This document shows, one piece after another, positions 45,338 through 56,026 of a stretch of DNA of 64,000 nt. The translations under genes were made by a program, and so were the position numbers. The stretch spans positions 2,418,001 through 2,482,000 of the forward strand of contig NC_092407.1 of NCBI RefSeq assembly GCF_009017415.1, in the 5' to 3' direction. How positions within the stretch are numbered: position 1 is the stretch's first letter; each line of letters begins with the position of its first letter. The DNA is from Aspergillus flavus. Its lineage: Eukaryota; Ascomycota; Eurotiomycetes; Eurotiales; Aspergillaceae. The notes under the pieces are model-generated. The model was not told the origin of the DNA, ran no database searches, and worked only from the letters and a program-made list of their open reading frames with translations.

Positions 45338-48299
45338 ATGGAAGACCGCAGGCCGGAAGTACTGGTCGTGTCCATTGTCTTCTTCGTCATCGCCTCTGTC
45401 TTTGTGGCACTGCGCTTCGTCTCACGGGTTTTCATCGTTAAGAAAGTCGGACTACATGACTATTTGATGTTGTTGGCATGGGTATGTCTGGTGTCTCGCC
45501 CGTCGGTTGCATACGAATGTTGGGGTTCGAGCGTCGTCGCGTGGGGGAAAAGAATAGTTGAACGGTGAAAGCAATGGCTGACGTTGCACAGGTCATCGAT
45601 TTTGGCTTCTCATTCTCCCTATTTTATGCCACGAGAAAAGGCCTGGGCCTCCATGATAACGACATAGCTCTTAGTGACCGGTACAGCCTCAATCGAGCCA
45701 ATTATGCATTCACTGTGCTATATGTGAGTTGTCAGCTCAGGTCCGGTGGGCTCCGATTGCTGATTCAATAGAACCCCGCGTTGATGGCCGTCAAAACCTC
45801 CATCCTCGTCTTCTACCTCACTCTAACCCAAGGGGAAAGGGTTTTCCGTTGCGCAAACTATGTGACTCTATTCGTCGTGAATGCTGCCGGATTGGCCCTC
45901 ACACTGGTCAACGTCTTTCAATGTCGTCCCGTTGGAGCGGCCTTTTCCTATCCCCTGGCCCCGAATGCACACTGTACCGATATCCTCACTCTATACCTCT
46001 CCTCCTCTCCGGTGAACATCATTACCGATCTAGCCATTCTCTTCTTGCCAAACCCCATCTTAACTCAAATGCGTCTTCCGCGGAAACAGAAGATCATTCT
46101 TGTCATCACCTTTAGCTTTGGTTTCTTCGTCGCAGTAGTTGATGTTATCCGCATTGCCTACCTTCAAAATGCAGCTACATCGCGCCAAATCTTGCTCAGA
46201 GAGATTCACCTGCAGGATGCAAGCGGCGACGACTTGAATTGTATGTGTGACATGGCTGTATCCCCCAACCCAATTTTTTTACGTCCCATGCTGACCTGAT
46301 AAGGGTATGCTTCTCTTTCGTTCATGTGGTCAGTGGTCGAGGTCAATGTGTCGGTTATGTGTGCCTGTGTGCCAAGTCTCAAGCCTTTAGTAGCGCGAAT
46401 CGTCCCAAAGATGATTCGGGACACGGACGATAGCACGACTGTGCCAGATGCGCCTACGGTTGGCCCCTTGGATATTCCGGATATCCCAGATATTGCTGAA
46501 CCCGCACCCCTTCCAACTGTCCCAGGTCCCAACATGCGACGACGTTCGCAGTCTGCTAACCATAGTAAGTCCTCTCCGTCAGGCAGTGGTAGCAGTGCTA
46601 GTCAGAGAGAGGCGAACGGTCCAATAGATATGAGGGAGTTCTTGATGGCCAGTGACCCACCTCAAGATGCGGAAGCGAATACAACCATCACCACTACCTC
46701 ATACCTGCCTAGCATCACCTTCTTCGACTTTGTCAACATGAAGAAACCAGCGAATATGCTGAAGCTCAGTAATAAGGAATCCATTGCGCCGATCTCCCTA
46801 ACCACGATCTTGTTTTTCTTGTGGGGGTTCGCTTACGGGTTGCTGGATATTCTCAACGCACAATTTCAGGATATTGTTCGATTAGATTCCTGGCGATCCT
46901 TGGGCCTGAACGCTGTTTACTTTGGGGGGTATTTCATAGGTCCACCGCTGGTGGGCCGCACGGTGCTGAAACATTGGGGGTTCAAGTCGACTTTCATCAC
47001 AGGACTGTGTATTTACGCTTGCGGCACTTTGATATTTTGGCCCTCGGCTGTCCTGACTTCGTACTCTGCCTTTATCGTCTCTAACTTCATTGTCGGCTTT
47101 GGATTAGCAGTATTGGAAACCGCAGCCAACCCATTCATAGCGCTGTGTGGGCCCCTAGAGAATTCGGAGATTCGATTGAATATCTCGCAGGGTGTCCAAG
47201 CGGTAGGAAGCGTTGTTTCACCGCTTTTAGCGAAAAAGGTCCTTTTCAAAAAAGTGACCGATGTTTCTTCTCTGGTTGACGTTCAATGGACTTATCTTGG
47301 CATTGCATTATTTGACGTGCTTCTGGCTGTGGCTTTCTATTACCTACCAATCCCAGAGGCGTCAGATGAAGATCTTCAGGAGCTAGCGAACCGGCGTCGA
47401 AGCGACAACATGACCCAGGTCGCCGGAATTCCTGTGGTCTGGTTAACCCTAGGACTGGGGGTGTTTTCACAATTTTTCTACGTCGCCGGACAGGAAATAA
47501 TTTCGCAAAGTTTCACCATGTTCGTCGAAGATGTCTATCCCAGGTAAGTTGGTGAATTACTTCGATAATCCTGGACGTTCACTTATCGAGATACAGTTCT
47601 CGCCTTAGCTCCTTTGATTATTTGACCATCGCTCATTCTATCTTTGCGGTTGGTCGTTTCCTTGCCGCCTTTCTGCAATGGTTCTTGAAGCCACGATGGA
47701 TTTTACTTATATCGTACATTGGAATGATAGTTTTCTCCATACTATGCATGAAAACGACGGGAGTTGCGGCGGTTGCCATGGGTCTCATGGTCTACCTTTT
47801 TGAAAGTGGTGCATTCAGCATCATATTTGCCATCTCTCTCCGCGGCGCAGGCCAACATACAAAGACCGCTGCAACCCTTCTGACGACGGCGATCAGCGGA
47901 GGTGCCTGCTTTCCGTTCGCACAATATGCAGCCAGCCTCGCTGGGGGCATGTCATTCTCATATAGTGTCCTCGTTGCTGTCTTCTGCGCTGGTGCCATCT
48001 TTCCCATATACTTGAACCTAGTGCCTGCTGCAAAGAAGCAGGTTGACCCAGTACCAAACGAACACCTCCGCCGCCCACGTCGCCACCGCCCGAAACCCAA
48101 TATTGTCCAGCGGGAGAAGGAAAACCCTTCTATAGGTGGGGTTTATTCACGACGGCGAAGCGTTCTGTCGGACCTACTACCCGCGGTTACCCTTTCTGAC
48201 CAATCCTCATCTCAGCCCGACTTGGCTAATAATGGGCATCCTCGTTCAGCAGCGCACGGCGGCCTTCAACATGACTTGGCCCCTTGGCCCGAATCGTAA
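45338..48299 (+). CDS. PTH11/rhodopsin-like 7-TM domain fused to FucP-type MFS transporter
   Basis: Five exons (45338-45481, 45592-45723, 45772-46240, 46304-47543, 47597-48299) give 895 aa. Residues about 1-288 are a fungal rhodopsin/PTH11-like seven-helix domain (F-V-A-L-R-F-V-S-R-V; H-D-Y-L-M-L-L-A-W; ending in W-S-V-V-E-V-N-V-S-V-M-C-A-C-V-P-S-L-K-P, helix 7). A disordered Pro/Ser linker (about 288-405) leads into an MFS domain of the L-fucose/glucose permease group (F-F-L-W-G-F-A-Y-G-L-L-D near residue 418; V-L-E-T-A-A-N-P-F; 12 predicted helices) and a basic cytoplasmic tail. Helix 7, linker and MFS helices 1-9 lie in one 1240-nt exon without a stop, so the fusion is in the reading frame itself. 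It might sense and import a sugar; no ligand is known. Confidence 0.85.
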
Positions 48300-48810
48300 T
48301 GCTTATGTCGCTTTCGACTGTATTTTTTCTTTGAGATGCTTCTTCTTATATGATACCCTATTTCGCGATAATACAATTTAATTGACTGTTACGGTCTGCT
48401 CTTGTTATCTTGGCACAGCGAGGCGTTGAGGGCAAAATGTTTAGGTATACTTATACAGGATACCTCTTGGGCTGGACCAATGCGCTGTACGCATGTATTG
48501 GTTAGTTGGACCGAGACCTGGAGTAATACTTCGATAGCTGTATATGCCCAAAGTCTTTGAGTGACGTTATTGATCCCTCTATCAATTGAGGGCCCGACAG
48601 ATGAATTGTATAGCATATAGAGGAATCATCAATGGACGGGATAAGAAGTCTCGTGTATATATCTGAGTTACATGACCCTAGGACTTTGAGGATGAGAATC
48701 GAGAGGTAATATATCCAAGACCATCACACATTAGATCGTAAGATATCGCAAAGCGCTCCTCATGTAGCCAGCGCTCACCCAGACCATTATCGAGACGCTT
48801 CAAACACGAA
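48300..48810. other. Convergent intergenic region
   Basis: 3' flanks of the fusion gene (+) and the Zn2Cys6 regulator (-). Nothing else seen. Confidence 0.5.
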
Positions 48811-51085
48811 TTAGGATGGACCAGATTCTTTGGTTGCTTGGTGAACCGCCTGCTGGGCAAGATCTCGAAGACTAAAGATAAATCCGGTGATAGCTTGCAA
48901 ATGGGCGGCTTTGTCAGCTCGAGAAATTTGTCTCAGGAAGACCCGTTCAGTCGTGTGCTCTGCTACTGCCAGGAGTTGCGTATCACTTGCTGCGCTCTCG
49001 GCACGTGGATTTTCCAGCAAGTTGCAGAAAATCGTGAGCATCGCTGACATGGGATAGAAAAGGAGAGTCCTAGAGGGCCAATGGGAGGTTAGAAGAACGC
49101 TGTGTGTACTTGGTATAATAAGGACGAAAGCCAAGCTTTACACGTAGGTCTCTTACCAAAAGCTCCCTACGCTCACAAGGGACTCAGAGTAATTCAAAAA
49201 TAGTAAAAGGGACCGACTAGCTTCCACGGAGAGAGTCAGACTCAAGCGAAGTCCGTCCATCATTCCTGCCGGCGTGGAAGACAAACGCCACGCTTCGCAT
49301 CGACTTCCGGCGAGGTGAATTATATTAACGCAGAAGTAGTAGTTTAAATGCGTCAGCACAAGATACATGGTGTCCACTCGCTGGTCTTCGGAGTTCTCTT
49401 TTGCGAATGATAGTTTGGGTCTCAGATTTGAGGGCATTGACATTCTCCAGAGTTCTAACTCTTCGTCTAGCTCCCGAATTGATCGGATGACTTCAGCGTC
49501 GTTTTTCTGTAGTCCACGATGGGAGTAGAGAGCGGTGTAAATTTGAGACTTGATCATGCTGAGCCGTAGATCGATGGGAAACAGAAGGCCGCGCGCATTT
49601 CCCATCGAGGAATATCTCATCCCGGAGTGCAGTTTCTCAGTATAACCGGGTGGTAGTTGGAGATCGCAGTCTTCATCCCTGAGGCAGTGGCTCTGCCCAG
49701 TACGCAACGAAAAATCCTTGTCAAGGGCGTAGCAGAGCCAGAAAAGGCCGCGAAGGTGTTTCCTAGTCTCCTTGTCTCTGGAGCCGCCGACGGCAGGTTC
49801 CGGCACCGCGCATGGATCTCTCATTGTGTGAGCTCCCAAAGCAATAATGAAACGTGATGCGATCGAATTATAATTTGTTGCTGTTTGCAATTCACCGGTG
49901 AGTATCCCTAGTATTGACTGGGGATCGATCAGAAATGAATGAATTAGCGCAGGTTCCCAGCCTGAAGGTTGATGCTCCTTGTATGTGGAGAATTGAAAAA
50001 GCACAATGGAATGGATGGCAGTACCAGTAGAAGAGCCGTTTGTAATGCATCCAAGTTGAGTGGTTCTTGAAGTAAAGCTGACAAAAGGGCCTGGGCCTTC
50101 ATGACATACTCGTCTCGAGGAATAGGAGGTGGTTTGGGGGCTGTACAACGAGTGGCAAGATGATCTAAACTAGAAACCAATGCCAGGAAAGCGAATATGC
50201 ATGCTCTTGAACTAGGGCAATGGGTTTTCTTATTGTGTCCAGGCAGCATATAGGCTGCACGTATCGTCTGGGAGAAGAGTGATGAATTGATGACAGGAAA
50301 GATTGTGTGAATGGCCGATGATGTATATACGTCCAGGTACCGCTTCAGTACTGTCCGTGCGGGAAGCCCAGAAGGTGTTGACGCGACCTCATGGACGTCA
50401 TCTAAGTCAGGGGATACATAGGATAGGGGTGGCTTCTCCCATGGAGCATGACAAAGATTTGGAAGAGGGATAACGGTTCCGGTCCTTGATTCAATCCAGC
50501 GAAGACCCTCAGGGAGGAGATTCGGTACCCCTATCTGAGGAGCAATATTTCCAATCTTCCAACCGGCAAAGTGAATGATCCTGGGAGATGGCAGTAACGG
50601 ATATGCTTGCTCTAAGTGGACAGGCTGTTTTTCAGGTGGTCTTTCTTCATCAGCAAGTAAGTAGGCGATCCAAAGTATGAAAGGATAAGACGAAAATGTA
50701 AAAGGTGATGGGCGAAAGTACAAACCTATCGCTCCAGCTTTTGCTCTGCGTTCATCGATGCGTCGAATGCGATCGATCAAACTGTTTCTTTGCCTACTAT
50801 GAAGGATAAGTTTCAAACTTGGTCATAGACAATTTTCTCGGAGATCGAAGCAGGGTCTATTTATACCTGCTATCCTGACGTCGTCTCTTCGAACGCAAAT
50901 CTGATGAATACGTGCAGTTCATGTCATGATGGAGGCACCAATTACATTGGGAACCAACGCGGTCACATTTGATCTGATCCAAGGCAGTTGTAAATCCCAG
51001 TAGTATATAGTGTGAATGGATGTACCTTTCGTTTGTAGCACGCATCACAGGCCGTTACCTTTCTGGGAACTGGGTCGTTAGGCAT
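48811..51085 (-). CDS. Zn2Cys6 transcription factor with fungal-specific middle domain
   Basis: Five exons (51026-51085, 50867-50973, 50025-50796, 49157-49917, 48811-49069) give 652 aa. Exons 1 and 2 together encode the binuclear cluster C-D-A-C-x6-C-x5-C-x2-C-x6-C; the intron cuts it after C-Y-K-R-K, as is common. A basic linker (R-S-K-R-R-R-Q-D-S) follows. The fungal-specific regulatory domain includes L-D-A-L-Q-T-A-L-L-L, G-E-L-Q-T-A-T and R-G-L-F-W-L-C-Y-A-L-D-K-D-F-S-L-R-T-G-Q. The intron at 49918-50024 is my inference: it removes a frame clash and rejoins the usual Q-T-A-L-L-L/G-E-L-Q-T-A-T block. Adjacent to the monooxygenase and SNG1-like genes, it is the obvious candidate regulator. 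Confidence 0.85.
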
Positions 51086-51486
51086 ATCGATCGAAATTAC
51101 TTGGCTCTAATACAGGCTGACTGTTATTTGACTTATCACTGAGCCAATGGTCAAGAAATTGAAACAAAAAAAAAAAAACAAAACAATACTAAAGGCTTTC
51201 TTTACCCCTTAGTTAAGGGCGCATTAATCACCTAATGACCTGCAATGTAGGTTAGTTAGTTAACTAACTAGTTAGTTCTTTGATACAGAGCCGCTTAGCT
51301 AATCAACCCCGAGTAACGTGACCGTTGTAAGGAATGAAAATAATTGTAAGACATCTACAGAGCATGTTGCTTCACTTCCTCTCTTCTTGCTTTCTTATCA
51401 ATTATACGAGTATCCCCGGCACAATGCCTCTACATGGAAGTTAACCCACCAGCGTTGCAGTCAAATATATTCATTCCATATAAAGC
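51086..51486. promoter_or_regulatory. Promoter of Zn2Cys6 regulator
   Basis: Overlapping perfect palindromes TAGTTAGTTAACTAACTA (51253-51270) and AACTAACTAGTTAGTT (51262-51277), built from a GTTA tetramer, lie about 170-190 bp upstream of the regulator's ATG. A 13-A run is at 51166-51178. The palindromes could be a regulator site or a cruciform-prone microsatellite. Confidence 0.4.
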
Positions 51487-53115
51487 TCAATTCTCGTAGA
51501 AACGCGGGCCGTTCTGTCTATCCCTGGCTTCCTGTACCAGTCGATGTGCCTCCCCAATTGGATCTGACGGCCAAGTGAAGGCGAACATATCCTTAGGGAC
51601 CTCCGCGTCGGCCACGTAGGAGCGGAGCTCTTCCAACATCTCCGCCCGTCGCTCATCGTGGGTTTTGGACATCAGCATCACGGTCACCGCGTGCTTATAC
51701 CGGATTTTGTTGTACAATTCCAGACGCTGCGGGATCTGCTCTATGGTCATATCCTCTGTCATCACTCCACCAAGCGCCACCGCATCTTCGAATGCTTGAG
51801 CAGCGCCTTGTCCTTGGTCTGCGGCGCACCCGATTAGCATGTAAGATGGAACAAATGGAAAGAGAATGCAGGGTTGCAAGAGACATACGAGGTAGCATGG
51901 GATGCGCGGCATCTCCGATTAAAGCCAACTTGCCTCTCACGAACGTGGGAGCTGGACTGCGCGAAGCCAGGCTCCACAGCTTCACATCTTCGGCAAGACG
52001 ACACATCTCCTGAAGCTCTTCGCTAAAGTCCTGATAGGTCTCCATCAACTGGCTCAAGCTGCCCCCATCAAGCCACGATGAATCCCTGGCGTTCGTCTCT
52101 TTGCCGGCAGGGTGAATGCCTGCCACGTTCAGCAACTGACCACTCCGGCAGGGATAAACCACGATGCGTCGGTCATGCGCCGCGAAGGCATGCACGCCAT
52201 CAATGCCCGTCTTTGCCATAAGCGCAGCAGTTAGTGGATTGGCCTGTATCTTTTCCATGGGCACCAAGAAACGAAAGCAGTTTTGACCGGTGCTCTGGCG
52301 TCCTTTGTTTTCGCCGATGATAGCCTGAACGGTGCGGGACTGGCAGCATTGGATAACTTGAGTAAATATACAGCTAGGTTATGTAAAACGTGATGCTTGA
52401 AGGACAACCCACATGGATACCGTCAGCCCCTACAACTAGGTCAGCGAGGTATTTGGTACCATCTTCGAGGACTACTTCGCCGGCCTCTGCATCCTGTGAG
52501 TGGAAAATGTGAGATCAGTGAACGCCTTCAGTAGTACAATCAGGGCCATAACGGGCGCACAATGACATACCACCGATAATACACGCGAAGAGAGGCGGAG
52601 GTTGATTTTGCGACCATTAACCTCCTTGGTGGCTGCGGTGCGCAGGGCGTTATGCAGGTCAACTCGATGGGTCAACAACCATTCATCTGTTGTATTTAGG
52701 GCCATCTGGCGCTCTTTTGTCACCTAGCCTTCCTGTTAATCCACGGCTACGCCAGTGAAGAACAAGTACACTAGCAGCAACTCACAACTGGCGTCCACAC
52801 AAGATTCCCTGAGGCATCCCACACTTGTAATTTGTTGCAGTGGACGGGATGTAAACTTTCTAAATCACATCCCCAGGCCTTGAGAATTCGGGTGGCATTG
52901 GGCGCCACATGGATAGCAGCCCCAACTTCGTTTAGAAAACCCGATTGCTCAATAACCTATGAATAGGATCAGCCAACTCTACTTTCCAAGACAGCACAGG
53001 ATACACAGCAAGAAAGGGATCGTCAAACCTGAACTTCATGGCCTGCACGGCTCAACGAAATTGCAGCACCCAGGCCGGCGAGACCGGCGCCAACAACGAC
53101 TACTTTGATGGGCAT
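51487..53115 (-). CDS. FAD-dependent monooxygenase, salicylate-hydroxylase-like
   Basis: Six exons (53029-53115, 52786-52956, 52571-52723, 52413-52493, 51889-52339, 51487-51818) give 424 aa. This is a flavoprotein hydroxylase of group A. The Rossmann motif V-V-G-A-G-L-A-G-L-G lies at residues 7-16, the D-G motif at L-V-V-G-A-D-G-I-H, and the FAD-ribityl motif I-G-D-A-A-H-P-M-L-P-H-Q-G-Q-G-A at about 300. Such enzymes use NAD(P)H and O2 to hydroxylate aromatic acids such as salicylate or related phenols; the substrate cannot be read from sequence. All introns keep frame and restore conserved blocks. The gene shares a divergent promoter with the SNG1-like gene and sits next to a Zn2Cys6 regulator, so a small catabolic or biosynthetic module is possible. 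Confidence 0.9.
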
Positions 53116-53170
53116 ATTGAGCACAATAAAAGGGCCAAGAAAAGATAGGAGGTCTAAAGAAATGGATTCA

Positions 53171-53241
53171 TCCGAGAGAATATTCTCGGGAATTTCAGCA
53201 TCTTATGAACGAACCTCGGGCGCATTATATATTCTCTCGGA
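53171..53241. promoter_or_regulatory. 13-bp inverted repeat with CCG-N12-CGG core
   Basis: TCCGAGAGAATAT (53171-53183) and its exact reverse complement ATATTCTCTCGGA (53229-53241) flank a 45-bp spacer, 56-126 bp upstream of the monooxygenase ATG. The first arm continues as a 12-bp palindrome GAGAATATTCTC and forms CCG-N12-CGG. Zn2Cys6 dimers bind such CGG half-site pairs. Confidence 0.5.
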
Positions 53242-53893
53242 AGTGATAAGGACCAGGTATACAGCATGAAATTCTTCTCCACTGCGATCGATGGGCAGTG
53301 ATCATCATCTGAGGGTGGGGTTTCTCATTTTGATTTTTACGTTGTATTGCCCATGACTAAATCTAACAGGGATATGGACACGTTATGGCTGGAAGCTATG
53401 AGCAGGGCAGGGGACATATATTTTACTCCAGAGTATGTCCTGATACTCCGTTCTTCTTTCTGCTAACTGAAAACATGACCACAAATAGATAATATGAATA
53501 AACAAAGCATTGAAACGTCCTAATTCCAACCACAGCTTCTTGTCTTCTCTGATGAAGATTTACGATCGTCGTAACCAGCAACTGTGGACTTGATACAGTA
53601 CACTTCCGGCTCCTTGCTCGAAGTCGGATTACCGGCAGAGAACGGGACCTTTTCTTGTCGCTAGTAGCTTCACTAACGAGGTGATCTTTAGGTTGGTGCC
53701 CCATTAACGTGCAGTCCGATTATCGAATACTGTCCGCTTAGCTAATCGGGCATGGAGGTTGCCCTAAGAAAATCATCCCCTGTTGCTTTAATACAGTGGG
53801 TCCAATGGCACTCAGGGCCTGGGATCATGCTTGGGGTGAAAAGGAAAACTTATTAAGACGCAAATCAGGATATAATCTACAGCTCGGTGAATC

Positions 53894-53918
53894 ATCCGCT
53901 CGGATGTCGGACATCGGA
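53894..53918. promoter_or_regulatory. CGG-triplet array upstream of SNG1-like gene
   Basis: ATCCG-CT-CGGAT (53894-53905) runs into three CGGA units at 7-bp spacing (CGGATGT, CGGACAT, CGGATT), about 220-240 bp upstream of the ATG at 54137. It is a plausible Zn2Cys6 docking site. Confidence 0.45.
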
Positions 53919-54136
53919 TTATCGATGGCAAATCCATGGGCTATATCAGGGGAAATTCCTCCATGCATTCCCCCGGCCCTAGTTGGTGCTTTTCTTTCGT
54001 TTTTCTTCTCTGATAACAATCCCATTGTATCTTAAGAAGTTGATTCTAGATTGCTCAACTTCTTGCTTCTGTTTGACGGGAGAACCAATACCATCATCAA
54101 TCATTCCGGCAACATCTCAATCCTCCAGCTACCGAC

Positions 54137-55360
54137 ATGCAGCTGCCAAAACCATTTCTCGGTGCGCTTGGGAGGGCGTTTATTACTCTCCAGCTGCTGT
54201 TTCTCGCGAACATGTGCTATCTGTATGGTACCGCCTATCATGACTCCCTTCGATACAGCACTATGAAGCTTTTGTTTGTGGATTACGATCAGGACGTGAT
54301 TGGCCAGTCCGTCATGACAGCGTACGACCAAATGAAAGGCCCGTCATTTCCAACCGTCCAGCGACATCCCATAACCGAATACCCCACGGAGCAGGATGTG
54401 CGAAATGCCGTTTGCAAAGGTTATTACTGGGGTGCCATATATTCCAAAGCAAATGCTTCCGCCCGCCTAGCCACGGCACTTTCTTCCCCAGAAGCTGCTA
54501 GGGTGTACAATAACTCCCAAGCATTGACTTATATCTGGAATGGGGCCAAATACTCCGCCTATGCCCAAAGCGTGTATTCGATGCTGGTTCAGCTCGTCCA
54601 GGGTACAGGCGGTGTTTATGATCAAATGAATGGGACTACGATTTTATCAACCGCCAATATTTCCGACCCATACATCGCCAAAACTGTGCTTGACCCTATC
54701 TCAAGCTCTTCAATTGATCTCCAGCCTATGGCTCAAGGAGTCCGTTTTTACTATAACACTGTCTCCATGGTCATGCCCATTCTGCAACAATTCTTTTTTC
54801 TCATGGCGCTCAACGGTATCTCTGCGCAGTTTAAGATCTTCTCCAGCCTCTCGCTAAAACAGAATATGGTTCTCCGGCTGATTATCTCCATTTGTTATAC
54901 ATTCATCGCCTCCCTCTGTATGAGTGGCTACATCTGGGCATTCCGGGAAGATTGGAACGCCACGTCCGATCAATTTGGATTGACATGGATGGCAATCTGG
55001 CTAGTCATGCACCTAAACTTCCTGATCATCGACGCCGCCACAGCATTCATTCCGATGCAGTTCATGTCCTTCTTCATGTTAACCTGGATCATCCTCAATG
55101 TCTCAAGTAGTATCGGCCCTTTTGAACTCTCCCCCGGGTTCTACCGGTTGGGCTATGTTTTCCCTGCCCACGAGCTCTATGAGATCCTACTTCAGATTTG
55201 GACCGATGGTTGTAACCCGCACTTGTACCGAGCCCTACCCATTCTATGGTCTGAGTGGATTGTTGCTCTGGGCCTTTCTTTACTTGGGATGAGAAAGCGC
55301 ACTAAGCCAGTGACGCCTGTGCAGGTGACGAGTCAAGCTGTGAAGGAGGATATGGCCTGA
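54137..55360 (+). CDS. SNG1/DUF3533-family membrane protein
   Basis: An intronless 407-aa gene. One N-terminal helix (I-T-L-Q-L-L-F-L-A-N-M-C-Y-L-Y-G) is followed by a ~190-residue extracytoplasmic domain with N-x-S/T sites (N-N-S, N-G-T, N-I-S) and V-D-Y-D-Q-D-V-I-G, then five C-terminal helices and a short basic tail with R-K-R. This one-plus-five topology, with the F-V-D-Y-D segment soon after helix 1, is that of the yeast Sng1/DUF3533 group, known from nitrosoguanidine resistance and related to ABC-2-type membrane folds. A role in tolerance to a toxic metabolite made or degraded next door is inferred from context. Confidence 0.85.
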   Translation: MQLPKPFLGALGRAFITLQLLFLANMCYLYGTAYHDSLRYSTMKLLFVDYDQDVIGQSVMTAYDQMKGPSFPTVQRHPITEYPTEQDVRNAVCKGYYWGAIYSKANASARLATALSSPEAARVYNNSQALTYIWNGAKYSAYAQSVYSMLVQLVQGTGGVYDQMNGTTILSTANISDPYIAKTVLDPISSSSIDLQPMAQGVRFYYNTVSMVMPILQQFFFLMALNGISAQFKIFSSLSLKQNMVLRLIISICYTFIASLCMSGYIWAFREDWNATSDQFGLTWMAIWLVMHLNFLIIDAATAFIPMQFMSFFMLTWIILNVSSSIGPFELSPGFYRLGYVFPAHELYEILLQIWTDGCNPHLYRALPILWSEWIVALGLSLLGMRKRTKPVTPVQVTSQAVKEDMA

Positions 55361-56026
55361 TTGATCCACGTTCTCTTCATTCAATCTTGTCTTTTTTTTC
55401 CTTTTTCTTCTTTTTTTATCCCCTCCGGTTCTAATGCATTGTTATAGAGAAGCTATGTATGCCTTTGTTCGTGCCCAGTTAGGACAAATACAGATGCACC
55501 GGAAAAGTCTAGTTGCCTTAATCGAATCGTGTAATTTTGCTCGCTTGATGTACGAAATGTGTTGTCCAATGTATATGCACCAACCACACTTACATTTATA
55601 AGATATTTAATCCTGTTTGATTGACATTGAGAAAATTGTCAAGTAAATCGGGGTACTCTGGTTAATGAAAAAGAGTCATTTGTACAAAGTGTAGGTGTAG
55701 TTTAGTACCATTCTCCAGTCAGATTACTTTATGGGGCAGACTACAAAACCAAACAATTATGATACTTTTGGCACGAGAATTGGAAGGATAAATTTTGAGT
55801 TTAAATAATATTTTTTCATTCATAAATCATGATTATGTGCAAGGCATCAAACCATGTCTAAAGTCATAATGATAAAAAATAAAAGGCAAGCAAGAACACC
55901 GGCGCCTCTATCAACCAATCGCGCTTAAACAGGCAAAAGAACCAAAAGGATCATCATCATAAATAAGAGGTATCAATGGGAGTGTGAATCAAAGAAGGGG
56001 ACTTAGGAAAAACATTCGCAGAATGT
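55361..56026. other. Convergent intergenic region
   Basis: 3' flanks of SNG1-like (+) and gdhA (-). No gene seen. Confidence 0.5.

Larger units (their letters stand above)
53116..54136. promoter_or_regulatory. Divergent promoter monooxygenase / SNG1-like gene
   Basis: Two repeat clusters are listed separately: a 13-bp inverted repeat near the monooxygenase and a CGG-triplet array near the SNG1-like gene. The rest shows nothing specific. Confidence 0.45.

Noticed and set aside
49918..50024. Frameshift mutation in the Zn2Cys6 regulator
   Set aside because: The two overlapping frames are better joined by a 107-nt GT-AG intron that recreates the usual domain sequence.
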